Positions 6,853 through 13,457 of a DNA stretch of 24,416 nt are shown here, one piece after another. How positions within the stretch are numbered: position 1 is the first letter of the stretch; each line of letters opens with the position of its first letter. The notes under the pieces were generated by a model. That model searched no databases. It saw nothing but the letters and a program-made list of their open reading frames with translations, and was not told the origin of the DNA. This DNA comes from Bacillota bacterium (lineage in GTDB: Bacteria > Bacillota > Negativicutes > Sporomusales > Sporomusaceae): assembly GCA_023443285.1 (NCBI GenBank), contig JAEZVB010000009.1, positions 1 to 24,416 on the forward strand. The letters are read 5' to 3'. Both the position numbers and the translations under genes were made by a program.

Positions 6853-8703
6853 CTAAAAACCTTGTTTATAGCCCAATAAGAAATTACAAGGTGCCACATA
6901 ATAATCGGTAGATCCCGAAGAATACATAATATCATCACGATCTAATATATTACTTATACTAAGAAAAATATCGCTTTTTTTTGTCAAACTATAATTTATA
7001 TTTAAGTTTGTCAGCAAATACGGTTTCACATAGTTGCCATTCACTGCTCTGTCTCCTAAATATATTGCATTCAAACTTGCACGCCATTTATCTTTTTGAT
7101 AGGTTGCGCCACCAGTCACTTGCAGCCGTGCATAGTCACGTACCCATCCGCTGGACACTCCGGCACTTACAGTCTTAGTGCGTGGATCACCATAACTTAC
7201 TGCCCAATTGTATTTCCAATTATTCTTCCCTGTTATATCACAGGAAAGTTCAATCCCCGTATTCCTTAAGTCTTCATTGTCATAGATAAAGTCGTCTTTT
7301 GACGAATCCCACTCTGCTGTAATATTGTTTTTGATACTATAATTGAACAAGGCAACTCGCCAGTTGTGATCATTTGCATTCTTCTTCCAACCGATCTCAT
7401 AGTGCAGCCCTGTTTGCGGTTTTAAATCTGCCCCCGCCCTCGTGTTATAAATTTGATGCAAATACGGCATTTTATAAGACTGGCCAATATTGAAATATAC
7501 ATTTTCTTCTTTTCCTAATTTATGAATGAATTGTCCCTGTCCGCTGAAGTTTGTATTATTGTAATTTTGGGGAGCACCTGTTGTCCAGGATTCACGTGCA
7601 CTTAATATAACCGTATTCAATTTACTAAGCGGCTTTTCATATTGCGCGTATGTCGAAAAATTATTTCTGGACTGTTTACTTCCAGCAGCAGGTGTATATT
7701 CTTCATCTTGGTATGAACCGCCAAATAATAATTTGGCATTTCCAATATTCCAGTCTTTTTGAATATCCAAGCCAAGATTATGATTCTTTTCTTCATCCTT
7801 GCTTGCTTTTCCAGTTTTTAATGTCAAAGCGTTCTTCATCCTGGTTCGATCAACATAGTATAACGTTGCTTTCATGTGGTCTTCCGAATAATTTAATTGT
7901 GCATTGTTGCGTTCAACATCTTGTTTTGTATCAATCTTGTCGGTGATATAGTGGTATTGAGAATCTACCCGGCTATAAGACAAGCTTAGCTTATCATCAA
8001 ACTGGTAATTTAAGCTGATAGTATCGTTCTCCGGCCCCTTCCATTTTTTTTCGTCACTGGCAGCATGATCTCTTCTTCCCCATTTGGAGTATTGATATCC
8101 CAGTCCTAGTTTTCCAGCTTGCAGACTCAGGCTGTGGTCCTGCTGATTAAAGTTTCCAAAAGATGTTTTTACATAATTCTCTCTTTCTTTTTTTGTAATA
8201 ATATTAATAACGCCGCCAGTTGCTTCACTACCATAAAGAACAGACCCACCCCCACGGATTACTTCTACTCTCTCGACATTTTCTACCGGAATATCACTTA
8301 AATCATAGGTTCCCCGTATATTAAGCGGTGTTCCGTTGAGCAAAACAAGCGTTCCATTTCCCACGCCGCGAATCACTAATTTGCTGGTCATATTCCCCAT
8401 AGATGACCCTGCTGTTCCATAGCCCTGAAGTTCTATACCGGTTGTATACTTTAATGCTTCATACAGATTCGCCGCGCCAGTATTTCTTAAGTCTTCTGTT
8501 GTATAAATATCAGTTGATGCAGCAACATCTATATCTTTTTTCTCATACCGCTGGGCTGTTATAATTATTTGATCAAAGGCAAAATTCTGAGTCGAATCTT
8601 CTGCAGCCAAAACACTTGCCACATCACATATACCAGAACCCGTAATAAGCATAGTCATCAAAATTGCTGTAGCTAATTTGGTTTGTTTGTTTTTCTCTTT
8701 CAT
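6853..8703 (-). CDS. btuB: TonB-dependent outer-membrane receptor, BtuB-like (corrinoid uptake)
   Basis: 616 aa. A cleavable signal peptide (about residues 1-34, ending SVLAA) is followed by a TonB-box-like IIITAQR. Next come a plug domain with the VERVEVIRGGGSVLYG..GGVINI signature and a beta-barrel ending in phenylalanine, as outer-membrane proteins do. The length matches BtuB (about 600 aa) rather than larger siderophore receptors. It lies directly downstream of exbB-exbD-tonB and upstream of cbiK and cobO, behind a cobalamin riboswitch, so a corrinoid is the likely substrate (inference from context). AAGGAG precedes the ATG by about 11 nt. The presence of such a protein shows that the cell has an outer membrane. 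Confidence 0.9.
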   Translation of the reverse strand: MKEKNKQTKLATAILMTMLITGSGICDVASVLAAEDSTQNFAFDQIIITAQRYEKKDIDVAASTDIYTTEDLRNTGAANLYEALKYTTGIELQGYGTAGSSMGNMTSKLVIRGVGNGTLVLLNGTPLNIRGTYDLSDIPVENVERVEVIRGGGSVLYGSEATGGVINIITKKERENYVKTSFGNFNQQDHSLSLQAGKLGLGYQYSKWGRRDHAASDEKKWKGPENDTISLNYQFDDKLSLSYSRVDSQYHYITDKIDTKQDVERNNAQLNYSEDHMKATLYYVDRTRMKNALTLKTGKASKDEEKNHNLGLDIQKDWNIGNAKLLFGGSYQDEEYTPAAGSKQSRNNFSTYAQYEKPLSKLNTVILSARESWTTGAPQNYNNTNFSGQGQFIHKLGKEENVYFNIGQSYKMPYLHQIYNTRAGADLKPQTGLHYEIGWKKNANDHNWRVALFNYSIKNNITAEWDSSKDDFIYDNEDLRNTGIELSCDITGKNNWKYNWAVSYGDPRTKTVSAGVSSGWVRDYARLQVTGGATYQKDKWRASLNAIYLGDRAVNGNYVKPYLLTNLNINYSLTKKSDIFLSISNILDRDDIMYSSGSTDYYVAPCNFLLGYKQGF

Positions 8704-8744
8704 TCAAACATAACTCCTTTTATCCCCAAATTGGACCAGGTGAT

Positions 8745-9470
8745 TTACGCTTTTAATCTAAATACGACCGGCATGGTAGTTTGACAAGCAATACTTTTTC
8801 CTGTCCCTCTCACTTTAGCCGGAACAAAACGCCAGAGCTGAACGGCTTCTACAGCCGCTTTATCCAGCAGACTTGAGCCGCTGGACTCAGAAACACTTAT
8901 ATCACCGGCATGTCCGTTTTCCAGTATCGCAATTCTAAGCACTACTGTACCTTCAATACCCGCTCTACGCGCTTGTTCGGGATAGGACGGTTCCCGACGT
9001 GACAGGATTCCGGGCGGAATAATCTCCCGCGATTTGCCTGTATTCCCGCCCGAGTTCCTACCTACACCTTGCCCTTCGCCTGAAGCACCCGCTACAGGCT
9101 CACCGCCGCCACTTACCGCACTTGGACTAGCAGATACAATCGTGCTAGAGGCAACAGCTTCGATAGCTATGGCACTCACCGCTACTACCGGTTCTACTGC
9201 CAAAATTTCCTCTGCAACCACTGGTTTGCCAATCGGCTGCGGCAATTTGCATATCGGCTCGCCACCGGCTAGCAGCCGTTGCTCAGTCGCAGCCGTTCCC
9301 TGCAAACTATTTGCCTCATTTAACAATTCAATTTCAATTAAGCTTTCCGGCAGGTCAGCAGACAGCAACGCCTGATCAGCCATCCGGCCTACGCTGATTA
9401 ACACAATACTATGCAAAATGAAGGAAATAACCAAGGCTCTGCGCCAACGTGAGCCTGCCGCCCAATCCAT
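8745..9470 (-). CDS. tonB: Energy-transducing protein TonB
   Basis: 241 aa. One N-terminal membrane anchor (about residues 12-30), a long linker spanning the periplasm, and a C-terminal TonB domain (about 155-241) with the typical PSYPEQARRAGIEGTV and LWRFVPA motifs. The linker is Gly/Ser/Ala-rich and lacks the Glu-Pro/Lys-Pro repeats of enteric TonB. It transmits the proton-motive force from ExbBD to the receptor encoded next door. Its ATG shares one base with the exbD stop (TAATG), and AAGGAAGGA lies 7 nt upstream, so the two are translationally coupled. Confidence 0.94.
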   Translation of the reverse strand: MDWAAGSRWRRALVISFILHSIVLISVGRMADQALLSADLPESLIEIELLNEANSLQGTAATEQRLLAGGEPICKLPQPIGKPVVAEEILAVEPVVAVSAIAIEAVASSTIVSASPSAVSGGGEPVAGASGEGQGVGRNSGGNTGKSREIIPPGILSRREPSYPEQARRAGIEGTVVLRIAILENGHAGDISVSESSGSSLLDKAAVEAVQLWRFVPAKVRGTGKSIACQTTMPVVFRLKA

Positions 9471-9880
9471 TACTTATCCTTCCTTTCTGTGGCGATAGCA
9501 ACCCGGTGAGCTCCTGCCTGTTTCATTTCATCAAGAACCGCTACTACCTTCCCATATTCTGCCTGTTTATCAGAATGAAGTATAAACACAACATCACTTT
9601 GCTTGTTCATTTCCAGTTGCACCCGTTTTTTTATTAATTCCAAAGGAATATCTTCCTGCTCAAATAAAACCCGGCCATCTTTAGCAACAACAACCGGCAC
9701 ACTACGCGTTTTTTCATTCTGTGCCGAGGCGGCTTGGGGCAAATTAACCGGTATGATCTGCTGATCAACCATATACAGCGTACTCATAATAAAAAATACT
9801 AGCAGAAAAAAAATTATATCAATCATGGGAATAATCATGAGTTTGGGCTGGCGTTCCGAACGCAGATTACGTAATTTCAT
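9470..9880 (-). CDS. exbD: Biopolymer transport protein ExbD
   Basis: 136 aa. A short basic cytoplasmic N-terminus, one membrane segment (about residues 14-37) containing the essential aspartate in MIDIIFFLLVFF, and a periplasmic C-terminal domain ending in a conserved block on reuse of side chains (VVAVLDEMKQAGAHRVAIAT). It forms the proton-driven motor with ExbB. The start codon overlaps the exbB stop in an ATGA, and tonB begins on its stop codon. Length and order (exbB-exbD-tonB) are standard. Confidence 0.95.
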   Translation of the reverse strand: MKLRNLRSERQPKLMIIPMIDIIFFLLVFFIMSTLYMVDQQIIPVNLPQAASAQNEKTRSVPVVVAKDGRVLFEQEDIPLELIKKRVQLEMNKQSDVVFILHSDKQAEYGKVVAVLDEMKQAGAHRVAIATERKDK

Positions 9881-10509
9881 AACGTTTCGCCTCGTTTACT
9901 GTGCCCTAACACCAGCAAACAGGTCTGCTCAATATTGGTAATCAGTTGATCTAACCGGTGGTTAAAGTAACTGTTTACAATCATGGCCAAGGTGGCTACA
10001 CACAAACCAGAGGCAGTAGCAATTAGCGCTTCCCCAACACCGCCCGTAATGGCTTGCGGCTGGCCTGCTTTGATATTCAGCACACTGAAAGAACCAATCA
10101 TACCAATTACTGTTCCCAAAAGACCAAGCAACGGCGCAATAGTTACAATAGTATCCAGGTGGCTTAAATTAGCGCGCAAATTAGCTACAGCCAACGACGC
10201 TTCCCCCTCCAGCACACCTTCTACATGTTCGCAGCCGCGTTGCAAATAGCCGATTCCTTTAGCAGCTACCTTAGCAGCAATACCTTGGGTCTGTCGGCAT
10301 AATTCACCGGCTGCCAACCAGTCGGCACATTCCAGTAATGGTGTTAGCTGCCCGATAAACGCGTACATATCGGTGTTCATTTTTTTATAGTACAAAAAGC
10401 GTTCCACACCAATTGCAACCACTAGTAGTGAACAGGCCAAAATCATATACATAACCGGACCACCTTTACAAAAGACACTTAAGCATTCAGCTACAACGTT
10501 CATTTTCAT
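9877..10509 (-). CDS. exbB: MotA/TolQ/ExbB proton channel family protein ExbB
   Basis: 210 aa from the ATG at 10509. Three membrane segments: about residues 18-37, then two near 118-142 and 158-180 in the conserved MotA/TolQ/ExbB region (TIAPLLGLLGTVIGMI and GGVGEALIATASGL). An in-frame ATG at 10524 is upstream, but AAAGGA lies between it and the second ATG at a distance of 6 nt, so the second is the likelier start. It is the first gene after cobalamin riboswitch 1 and its terminator, so expression should fall when adenosyl- or methylcobalamin is abundant. Confidence 0.95.
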   Translation of the reverse strand: MKMNVVAECLSVFCKGGPVMYMILACSLLVVAIGVERFLYYKKMNTDMYAFIGQLTPLLECADWLAAGELCRQTQGIAAKVAAKGIGYLQRGCEHVEGVLEGEASLAVANLRANLSHLDTIVTIAPLLGLLGTVIGMIGSFSVLNIKAGQPQAITGGVGEALIATASGLCVATLAMIVNSYFNHRLDQLITNIEQTCLLVLGHSKRGETL

Positions 10510-10530
10510 AATCAATCCTTTCATAGACTC

Positions 10531-10568
10531 AAAAAAAATGCATTCCCTCTATTTTAGGGAATGCATTT
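10531..10568 (-). terminator. Intrinsic terminator of cobalamin riboswitch 1 (expression platform)
   Basis: On the minus strand there is a perfect 13-bp stem (AAATGCATTCCCT with its complement; loop of 7 nt) followed by eight U. It lies between the riboswitch at 10634-10835 and exbB, so it is the expected OFF structure of a transcription-attenuating switch. It sits only about 20 nt before the exbB start. Confidence 0.9.
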
Positions 10569-10633
10569 GCAATCGCTATACCTTGCCAAAAACCTGTGCC
10601 AAACAACAATAAGTTTCTAGCTATAAAAACGCA

Positions 10634-10835
10634 ACTGTAATCCCCTCCCCATACCTCGTGGGTTAAACGGTGACTGTCAGCTAGGCAGTTCTCCTGACTT
10701 TGGTTCATTGCTCATCCAAACCTTCCCAAGACTTTTCATCCCAGTGGCATATTCTTGGAATTGCTCCCCATTACAGTGGCGGGACCGCGCCGGCATTTCA
10801 CCGGACTTCCCTATTAAGCCCCTAAGGGCACCTAA
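10634..10835 (-). promoter_or_regulatory. Cobalamin riboswitch 1 (upstream of exbB-exbD-tonB-btuB-cbiK-cobO)
   Basis: On the minus strand the class-defining blocks appear in order: AGGTGCCC, AATAGGGAA, a CCGGTG..GCCGGCGC segment, GGTCCCGCCACTGTAA, GCCACTGGG, GGGAAGG, and the B12 box AGTCAGGAGAACTGCC. The 3' P13-type segment CACGAGGTATGGGGAGG follows. It begins only about 28 nt after the stop codon of the exported CbiK gene, and I see no good promoter in that gap. Read-through from the upstream gene is therefore likely. Confidence 0.96.
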
Positions 10836-10863
10836 CTCTTTCATTATTAAATTGTATGATTAC

Positions 10864-11802
10864 TTAGTGTTTCTTAGCTTTTGGATTATTCAGTTCATCA
10901 ATAGCATCTTTGGTATGTTGAACATAAATCTCCTGAATATTAGCATTTTCCCCCATACCGTGAATATAGGTGTCTACTTTAAAGCCCTCAGCTAGTAAAA
11001 TGCTTTTTGCGGAGTCCTTTTCGTCGCCAGCCATATCATTAGTCGCATGATCACCGGCTACCAGCATAAACGGCATGAGAGTAACCTTTTTGACTTTGTT
11101 GGCTTTAAGCTTAGTAATTACGCCTTCCAGTGACGGATAACCTTCTACGGTATATACATATACATTTTCATAACCGGCATCCGTTAATTTCTGTTGCATA
11201 GCAGCATAAGACGAATTACCGGGATGCACTCCACCATGACCCATTAATACAACGGCTTCGTTGCAATTACAATTGCTCTTTGGGAATTGCAATTCTAGAG
11301 CCTTGGCTGCTGCCAGATAATCGTCATTCTTGCCTTCTTGTCCCATATAATAAAGAATGGGTCTGCCTAAAGCGATTTTGTCAAAAGCCTTTGTAGCTTC
11401 CAGATGCTTAACAACCCCTTTTACCATATCAAATTCTTCGCCAGCCGAGATATGCAGCGGTTGAACAATAACTTCATTAAAGCCTTCGGCCTTTAACTTG
11501 GCAAGTGCTTCTTTTTCCGTATCAATTTTTACGCCATCACGTTCAGCCAGTTTTTTGATAATAATCCGGGAGGTAAACGCCCGACGGATTTCGTAATCAG
11601 GAAATTCTTCTTTCATTTTGTTTTCTACTGCTTCAATAGTTGTCTTCGTCGTCTCCGGATATGTAGTCCCGAAACTAACAACCAGAATAGCTTTTTTGCC
11701 TGCATTGTCCGGCGCAGCGGCTGCCAGCGAAGGCATCAAGCTTACACAACCGAATACAGCAGTCAGGAAAATTGTGGTAATAAGCGAATAGAGACTTTTC
11801 AT
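10864..11802 (-). CDS. cbiK: Exported CbiK-type cobaltochelatase (CbiKP-like)
   Basis: 312 aa from the ATG at 11802. The frame stays open upstream to 11883, but AAAGGAG precedes only this ATG (about 12 nt). An N-terminal signal peptide (about residues 1-29, ending SLAAAA) is followed by a complete CbiK domain: VVSFGTTYPET, QPLHISAG (H117), LMGHGG (H189), YTVEGYP (E220) and VAGDHATNDMAG (H252). The metal-site spacing is the same as in the cytoplasmic copy. It is about as similar to that copy as a paralogue would be. A periplasmic CbiK (CbiKP) is known in Desulfovibrio vulgaris beside a cytoplasmic one; its role there was suggested to be in metal or haem handling. An extra CNC (C178, C180), absent from the cytoplasmic form, may bind metal (inference). 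A cysteine in the signal region (FGC) does not make a good lipobox. Confidence 0.92.
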   Translation of the reverse strand: MKSLYSLITTIFLTAVFGCVSLMPSLAAAAPDNAGKKAILVVSFGTTYPETTKTTIEAVENKMKEEFPDYEIRRAFTSRIIIKKLAERDGVKIDTEKEALAKLKAEGFNEVIVQPLHISAGEEFDMVKGVVKHLEATKAFDKIALGRPILYYMGQEGKNDDYLAAAKALELQFPKSNCNCNEAVVLMGHGGVHPGNSSYAAMQQKLTDAGYENVYVYTVEGYPSLEGVITKLKANKVKKVTLMPFMLVAGDHATNDMAGDEKDSAKSILLAEGFKVDTYIHGMGENANIQEIYVQHTKDAIDELNNPKAKKH

Positions 11803-11931
11803 GGGTAAAAACAACTCCTTTAAATTATTATTTATTATCATATAAAATTTAAAAAAGGAAAGGGTCAAATTGACCCGCGCCAACGGCGCAAAGTTCGAAA
11901 AGAGAATTTGAGAAGAATGTGCTACAAAAAT

Positions 11932-11963
11932 AGTAAAACTCCTGACCGTTTAAAGTCAGGAGT
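11932..11963 (-). terminator. Second of two tandem terminators before the exported cbiK
   Basis: On the minus strand ACTCCTGAC and GTCAGGAGT form a 9-bp stem with an 8-nt loop, followed by TTTACTATTTTT. It lies downstream of the first terminator and about 130 nt before the gene start. Stem and flank resemble the first terminator closely enough to suggest duplication. Confidence 0.75.
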
Positions 11964-11981
11964 GATAACCAGTAAGCTAAT

Positions 11982-12010
11982 AAAAAAACTCCTGGCTGTT
12001 GACCAGGAGC
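11982..12010 (-). terminator. First of two tandem terminators of cobalamin riboswitch 2
   Basis: On the minus strand CTCCTGG and CCAGGAG pair with a 7-nt loop and are followed by seven U. It lies directly 3' of the cobalamin aptamer (12041-12240) and is the expected transcription-off hairpin of that riboswitch. Confidence 0.87.
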
Positions 12011-12040
12011 GAATTAAGCTAAGCCACTTTGTAAGTGCCT

Positions 12041-12240
12041 ACTGTAATCCCCTCCCCATACCTCGTGGGTAACAAACGGTGATTGTCAGATAGGCAGTTC
12101 TCCTGACTCCGGATCATTGCTTGCTTAAACCTTCCCAAAACTTTCGTCCCAGTGGCATATCTTAAGCTTGCTCCCCGTTACAGTGGCGGGACCGCGCCGG
12201 CATTCAACCGGACTTCCCTATTAAGCCTGTAGGGCACCTA
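12041..12240 (-). promoter_or_regulatory. Cobalamin riboswitch 2 (upstream of exported cbiK)
   Basis: The blocks are the same as in riboswitch 1: AGGTGCCC, AATAGGGAA, CCGGTTG..GCCGGCGC, GGTCCCGCCACTGTAA, GCCACTGGG, GGGAAGG, B12 box AGTCAGGAGAACTGCC and CACGAGGTATGGGGAGG. Long stretches are identical to riboswitch 1, so the two probably arose by duplication. It has its own promoter (12274-12302) and two terminators before the gene. Confidence 0.96.
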
Positions 12241-12273
12241 TCTCAAAATATTCAATTTGCTTTCACTATTATT

Positions 12274-12302
12274 ACCATATCATACTGCAAACCAGGTGTC
12301 AA
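12274..12302 (-). promoter_or_regulatory. Promoter of the corrinoid island (upstream of riboswitch 2)
   Basis: On the minus strand, TTGACA (12297-12302) and TATGGT (12274-12279) are spaced 17 nt apart, about 30-40 nt before the riboswitch 5' end. This is the only good promoter I find between 12371 and exbB, so it may drive the whole corrinoid island. Confidence 0.55.
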
Positions 12303-12371
12303 CACTTACACAAGCATTGGTTCCATTCGCATTATCGTATGCTATGTTATGAAAATACCAATAGATCAGAG

Positions 12372-12584
12372 TTACAATTGAGTGGTTTTCTCTTCCGGCG
12401 CTAATTCCAAAACAATACGGTGATCAACCAAATTCAGTTCTTTTATCCTACCAGCGATAGTCTTTCTCTGTCCCCAAATGCTTTCGAGATAGATTTCACC
12501 ATTTTGCGGCACTACCCGGTCAACCCGCTCCATTAGTAATTCTTCTTTATCTTCTTTAATAATATAGGCATTTGCCTCGCACAT
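12372..12584 (-). CDS. CooT-family nickel-binding protein
   Basis: 70 aa, starting MCEAN. CooT from Rhodospirillum rubrum begins MC, is of similar size and binds nickel through the N-terminal Cys; it helps mature carbon monoxide dehydrogenase. Here the cysteine is likewise residue 2, and the rest is a small beta-rich domain (GEIYLESIWGQRKTIAGRI). A GTG 21 nt upstream is in frame, but it lies inside the end of the preceding gene. The ATG at 12584 has GGGGGA about 9 nt before it, drawn from the end of the DUF3842 gene, and follows that gene's stop by 4 nt, implying translational coupling. Nickel binding is inferred from the family. Confidence 0.82.
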   Translation of the reverse strand: MCEANAYIIKEDKEELLMERVDRVVPQNGEIYLESIWGQRKTIAGRIKELNLVDHRIVLELAPEEKTTQL

Positions 12585-12588
12585 AGGA

Positions 12589-13014
12589 CTATTCCCCCTT
12601 TTCACTAGCTATGTATTGTTTTATCTGGGTTACCATAGCCTCTACCATGTGAGGCAAAGGCTCAGAATGCAAACCAACCAAGTCAATATTGTTGCGATGA
12701 ATCGGCAATAATATTTTTCTTGCTTTGCTGGCAACAATTCGTTTAGCCATCTTGGGTGTCAGTTCACCCTTCATCGAGTTAGGCAGGATAATACTTAACG
12801 CACCCAATATCAGGTCTACCTCATCCACATTGCAAATAAGCGCGTTTTCACCGGTAGCGCCTTCATTGGCACCTGCTCTAATCATAGCAGAAGTAGCCTG
12901 TGAGTTTGTACCTATAGCTAAGATTTCAACCTTATTATGAAACTCATTACGGACTTTGTCAATAATGACCCTTCCAATTCCGCCTCCTTGCCCATCTACC
13001 ACAACAATATACAC
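12589..13014 (-). CDS. DUF3842 family protein
   Basis: 141 aa, function unknown. It starts with a Rossmann-like VVVDGQGGGIG loop (residues 4-14) followed by alternating strands and helices (VEILAIGTN, GATGENALI), suggesting nucleotide or cofactor binding. A HRNNIDLVGLHSEPLPHMVE segment near the C-terminus (about residues 105-124) contains three histidines. The start is GTG, with GGAGGG 5-6 nt upstream. It is co-transcribed with the CooT-family gene, and this pairing suggests a metal or CODH-related role (inference). It has its own promoter and an unusually long structured leader, and is divergent from the FmdE/ABC operon. Confidence 0.85.
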   Translation of the reverse strand: MYIVVVDGQGGGIGRVIIDKVRNEFHNKVEILAIGTNSQATSAMIRAGANEGATGENALICNVDEVDLILGALSIILPNSMKGELTPKMAKRIVASKARKILLPIHRNNIDLVGLHSEPLPHMVEAMVTQIKQYIASEKGE

Positions 13015-13085
13015 AAAATCCCTCCAAATAATACGTATCCTGTCTTTAATAAGGTTATATTACTCCTGGCAGCATAAAAATAAAA

Positions 13086-13129
13086 GGCATGAAAAAGCAA
13101 AGGATCTCTATCCTTAGCGGCTTCATACC
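13086..13129 (-). promoter_or_regulatory. Leader hairpin, GGYATGAAGCY element copy B (terminator-like)
   Basis: On the minus strand GGTATGAA pairs with TTCATGCC (8 bp, one G-U), then an internal loop (GCCGC / TGCTTT), then AAGGAT/ATCCTT with a 4-nt loop. It is followed by TTTTATTTTTATG. Position: in the 5' leader of DUF3842-cooT, about 70 nt before the GTG start. The U-rich tail makes it a plausible intrinsic terminator, so its formation would have to be regulated for the genes to be expressed. Confidence 0.6.
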
Positions 13130-13192
13130 GGTTTTATCTATTAATAATACGCCTTCAAGGCATCAATTCTACATCTGTCAAGGCTTCACGTA

Positions 13193-13211
13193 AAGAGTAT
13201 TCATTACTCTT
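13193..13211 (-). promoter_or_regulatory. Small hairpin at the 5' end of the DUF3842 leader
   Basis: AAGAGTA and TACTCTT form a perfect 7-bp stem with a 5-nt loop, right at the predicted transcription start (about 13216). On the minus strand it is followed by an imperfect pairing region with GCCTTGACAG and CCTTGAAGGC. Together with the hairpin at 13086-13129 it makes a leader of about 200 nt with at least two defined structures. Its role is unknown. Confidence 0.4.
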
Positions 13212-13222
13212 GCTTTAAATTT

Positions 13223-13251
13223 ATTATATACTGATGACAGATTTTTGTAAA
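13223..13251 (-). promoter_or_regulatory. Promoter of DUF3842-cooT
   Basis: On the minus strand, TTTACA (13246-13251) and a perfect TATAAT (13223-13228) are spaced 17 nt apart. The predicted start near 13216 gives a leader of about 200 nt before the GTG at 13014. Confidence 0.6.
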
Positions 13252-13326
13252 TACTGCAATTAGCGAATGCAGCAAAAATTGTCTAAAATATATGATTTTA
13301 CTCACAATTTTATTGACAACTCCCCC

Positions 13327-13354
13327 TTTGTACGCAATAATATATTTGTATAAT
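13327..13354 (+). promoter_or_regulatory. Promoter of the FmdE/ABC operon
   Basis: TTTGTA (13327-13332) and a perfect TATAAT (13349-13354) are spaced 16 nt apart. An alternative is TTGACA at 13313-13318 with AATAAT at 13336-13341 (17 nt). Either gives a short leader of about 95-110 nt that contains the hairpin at 13373-13430. Confidence 0.55.
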
Positions 13355-13372
13355 TACACAATACATGAAGTT

Positions 13373-13430
13373 AAAGGCATGAAGCCTTGTTGGGGACATA
13401 GTCTCCTGCAATTCTTTGCGCCTTTTTTTT
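13373..13430 (+). terminator. Attenuator-like leader terminator, GGYATGAAGCY element copy C
   Basis: AAAGGC (13373-13378) pairs with GCCTTT (13420-13425), enclosing an inner stem GGGGAC/GTCTCC with TTG/CAA below it. The run of eight T (13423-13430) makes this a convincing intrinsic terminator placed before the FmdE start codon. A competing small hairpin, AAGGC-ATGAA-GCCTT (13374-13388), would occupy the terminator's 5' arm. This is attenuator-like, and the 5' arm shares GGCATGAAGC with two other leaders of the window. Confidence 0.65.
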
Positions 13431-13457
13431 ATTATTTATTATTTAGGAGGTAATATC

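Noticed and set aside
9034..9375. Plus-strand frame of 113 codons within tonB
   Set aside because: Complement of the Gly/Ser/Ala-rich TonB linker; its Pro/Ser/Ala composition is the expected artefact.
13086..13430. Leader elements as SAM-I riboswitches because they contain ATGAAGCC
   Set aside because: The SAM-I core also has ATGAAGCC, but the other required blocks (GGTGGAGGGA, CGGCAACC, closing P1) are absent, and the hairpin layout differs.
13373..13430. Cyclic di-GMP (GEMM) or molybdenum cofactor riboswitch before FmdE
   Set aside because: Conserved GEMM blocks such as GACGCAAAGC are absent and the leader is too short for the Moco aptamer.
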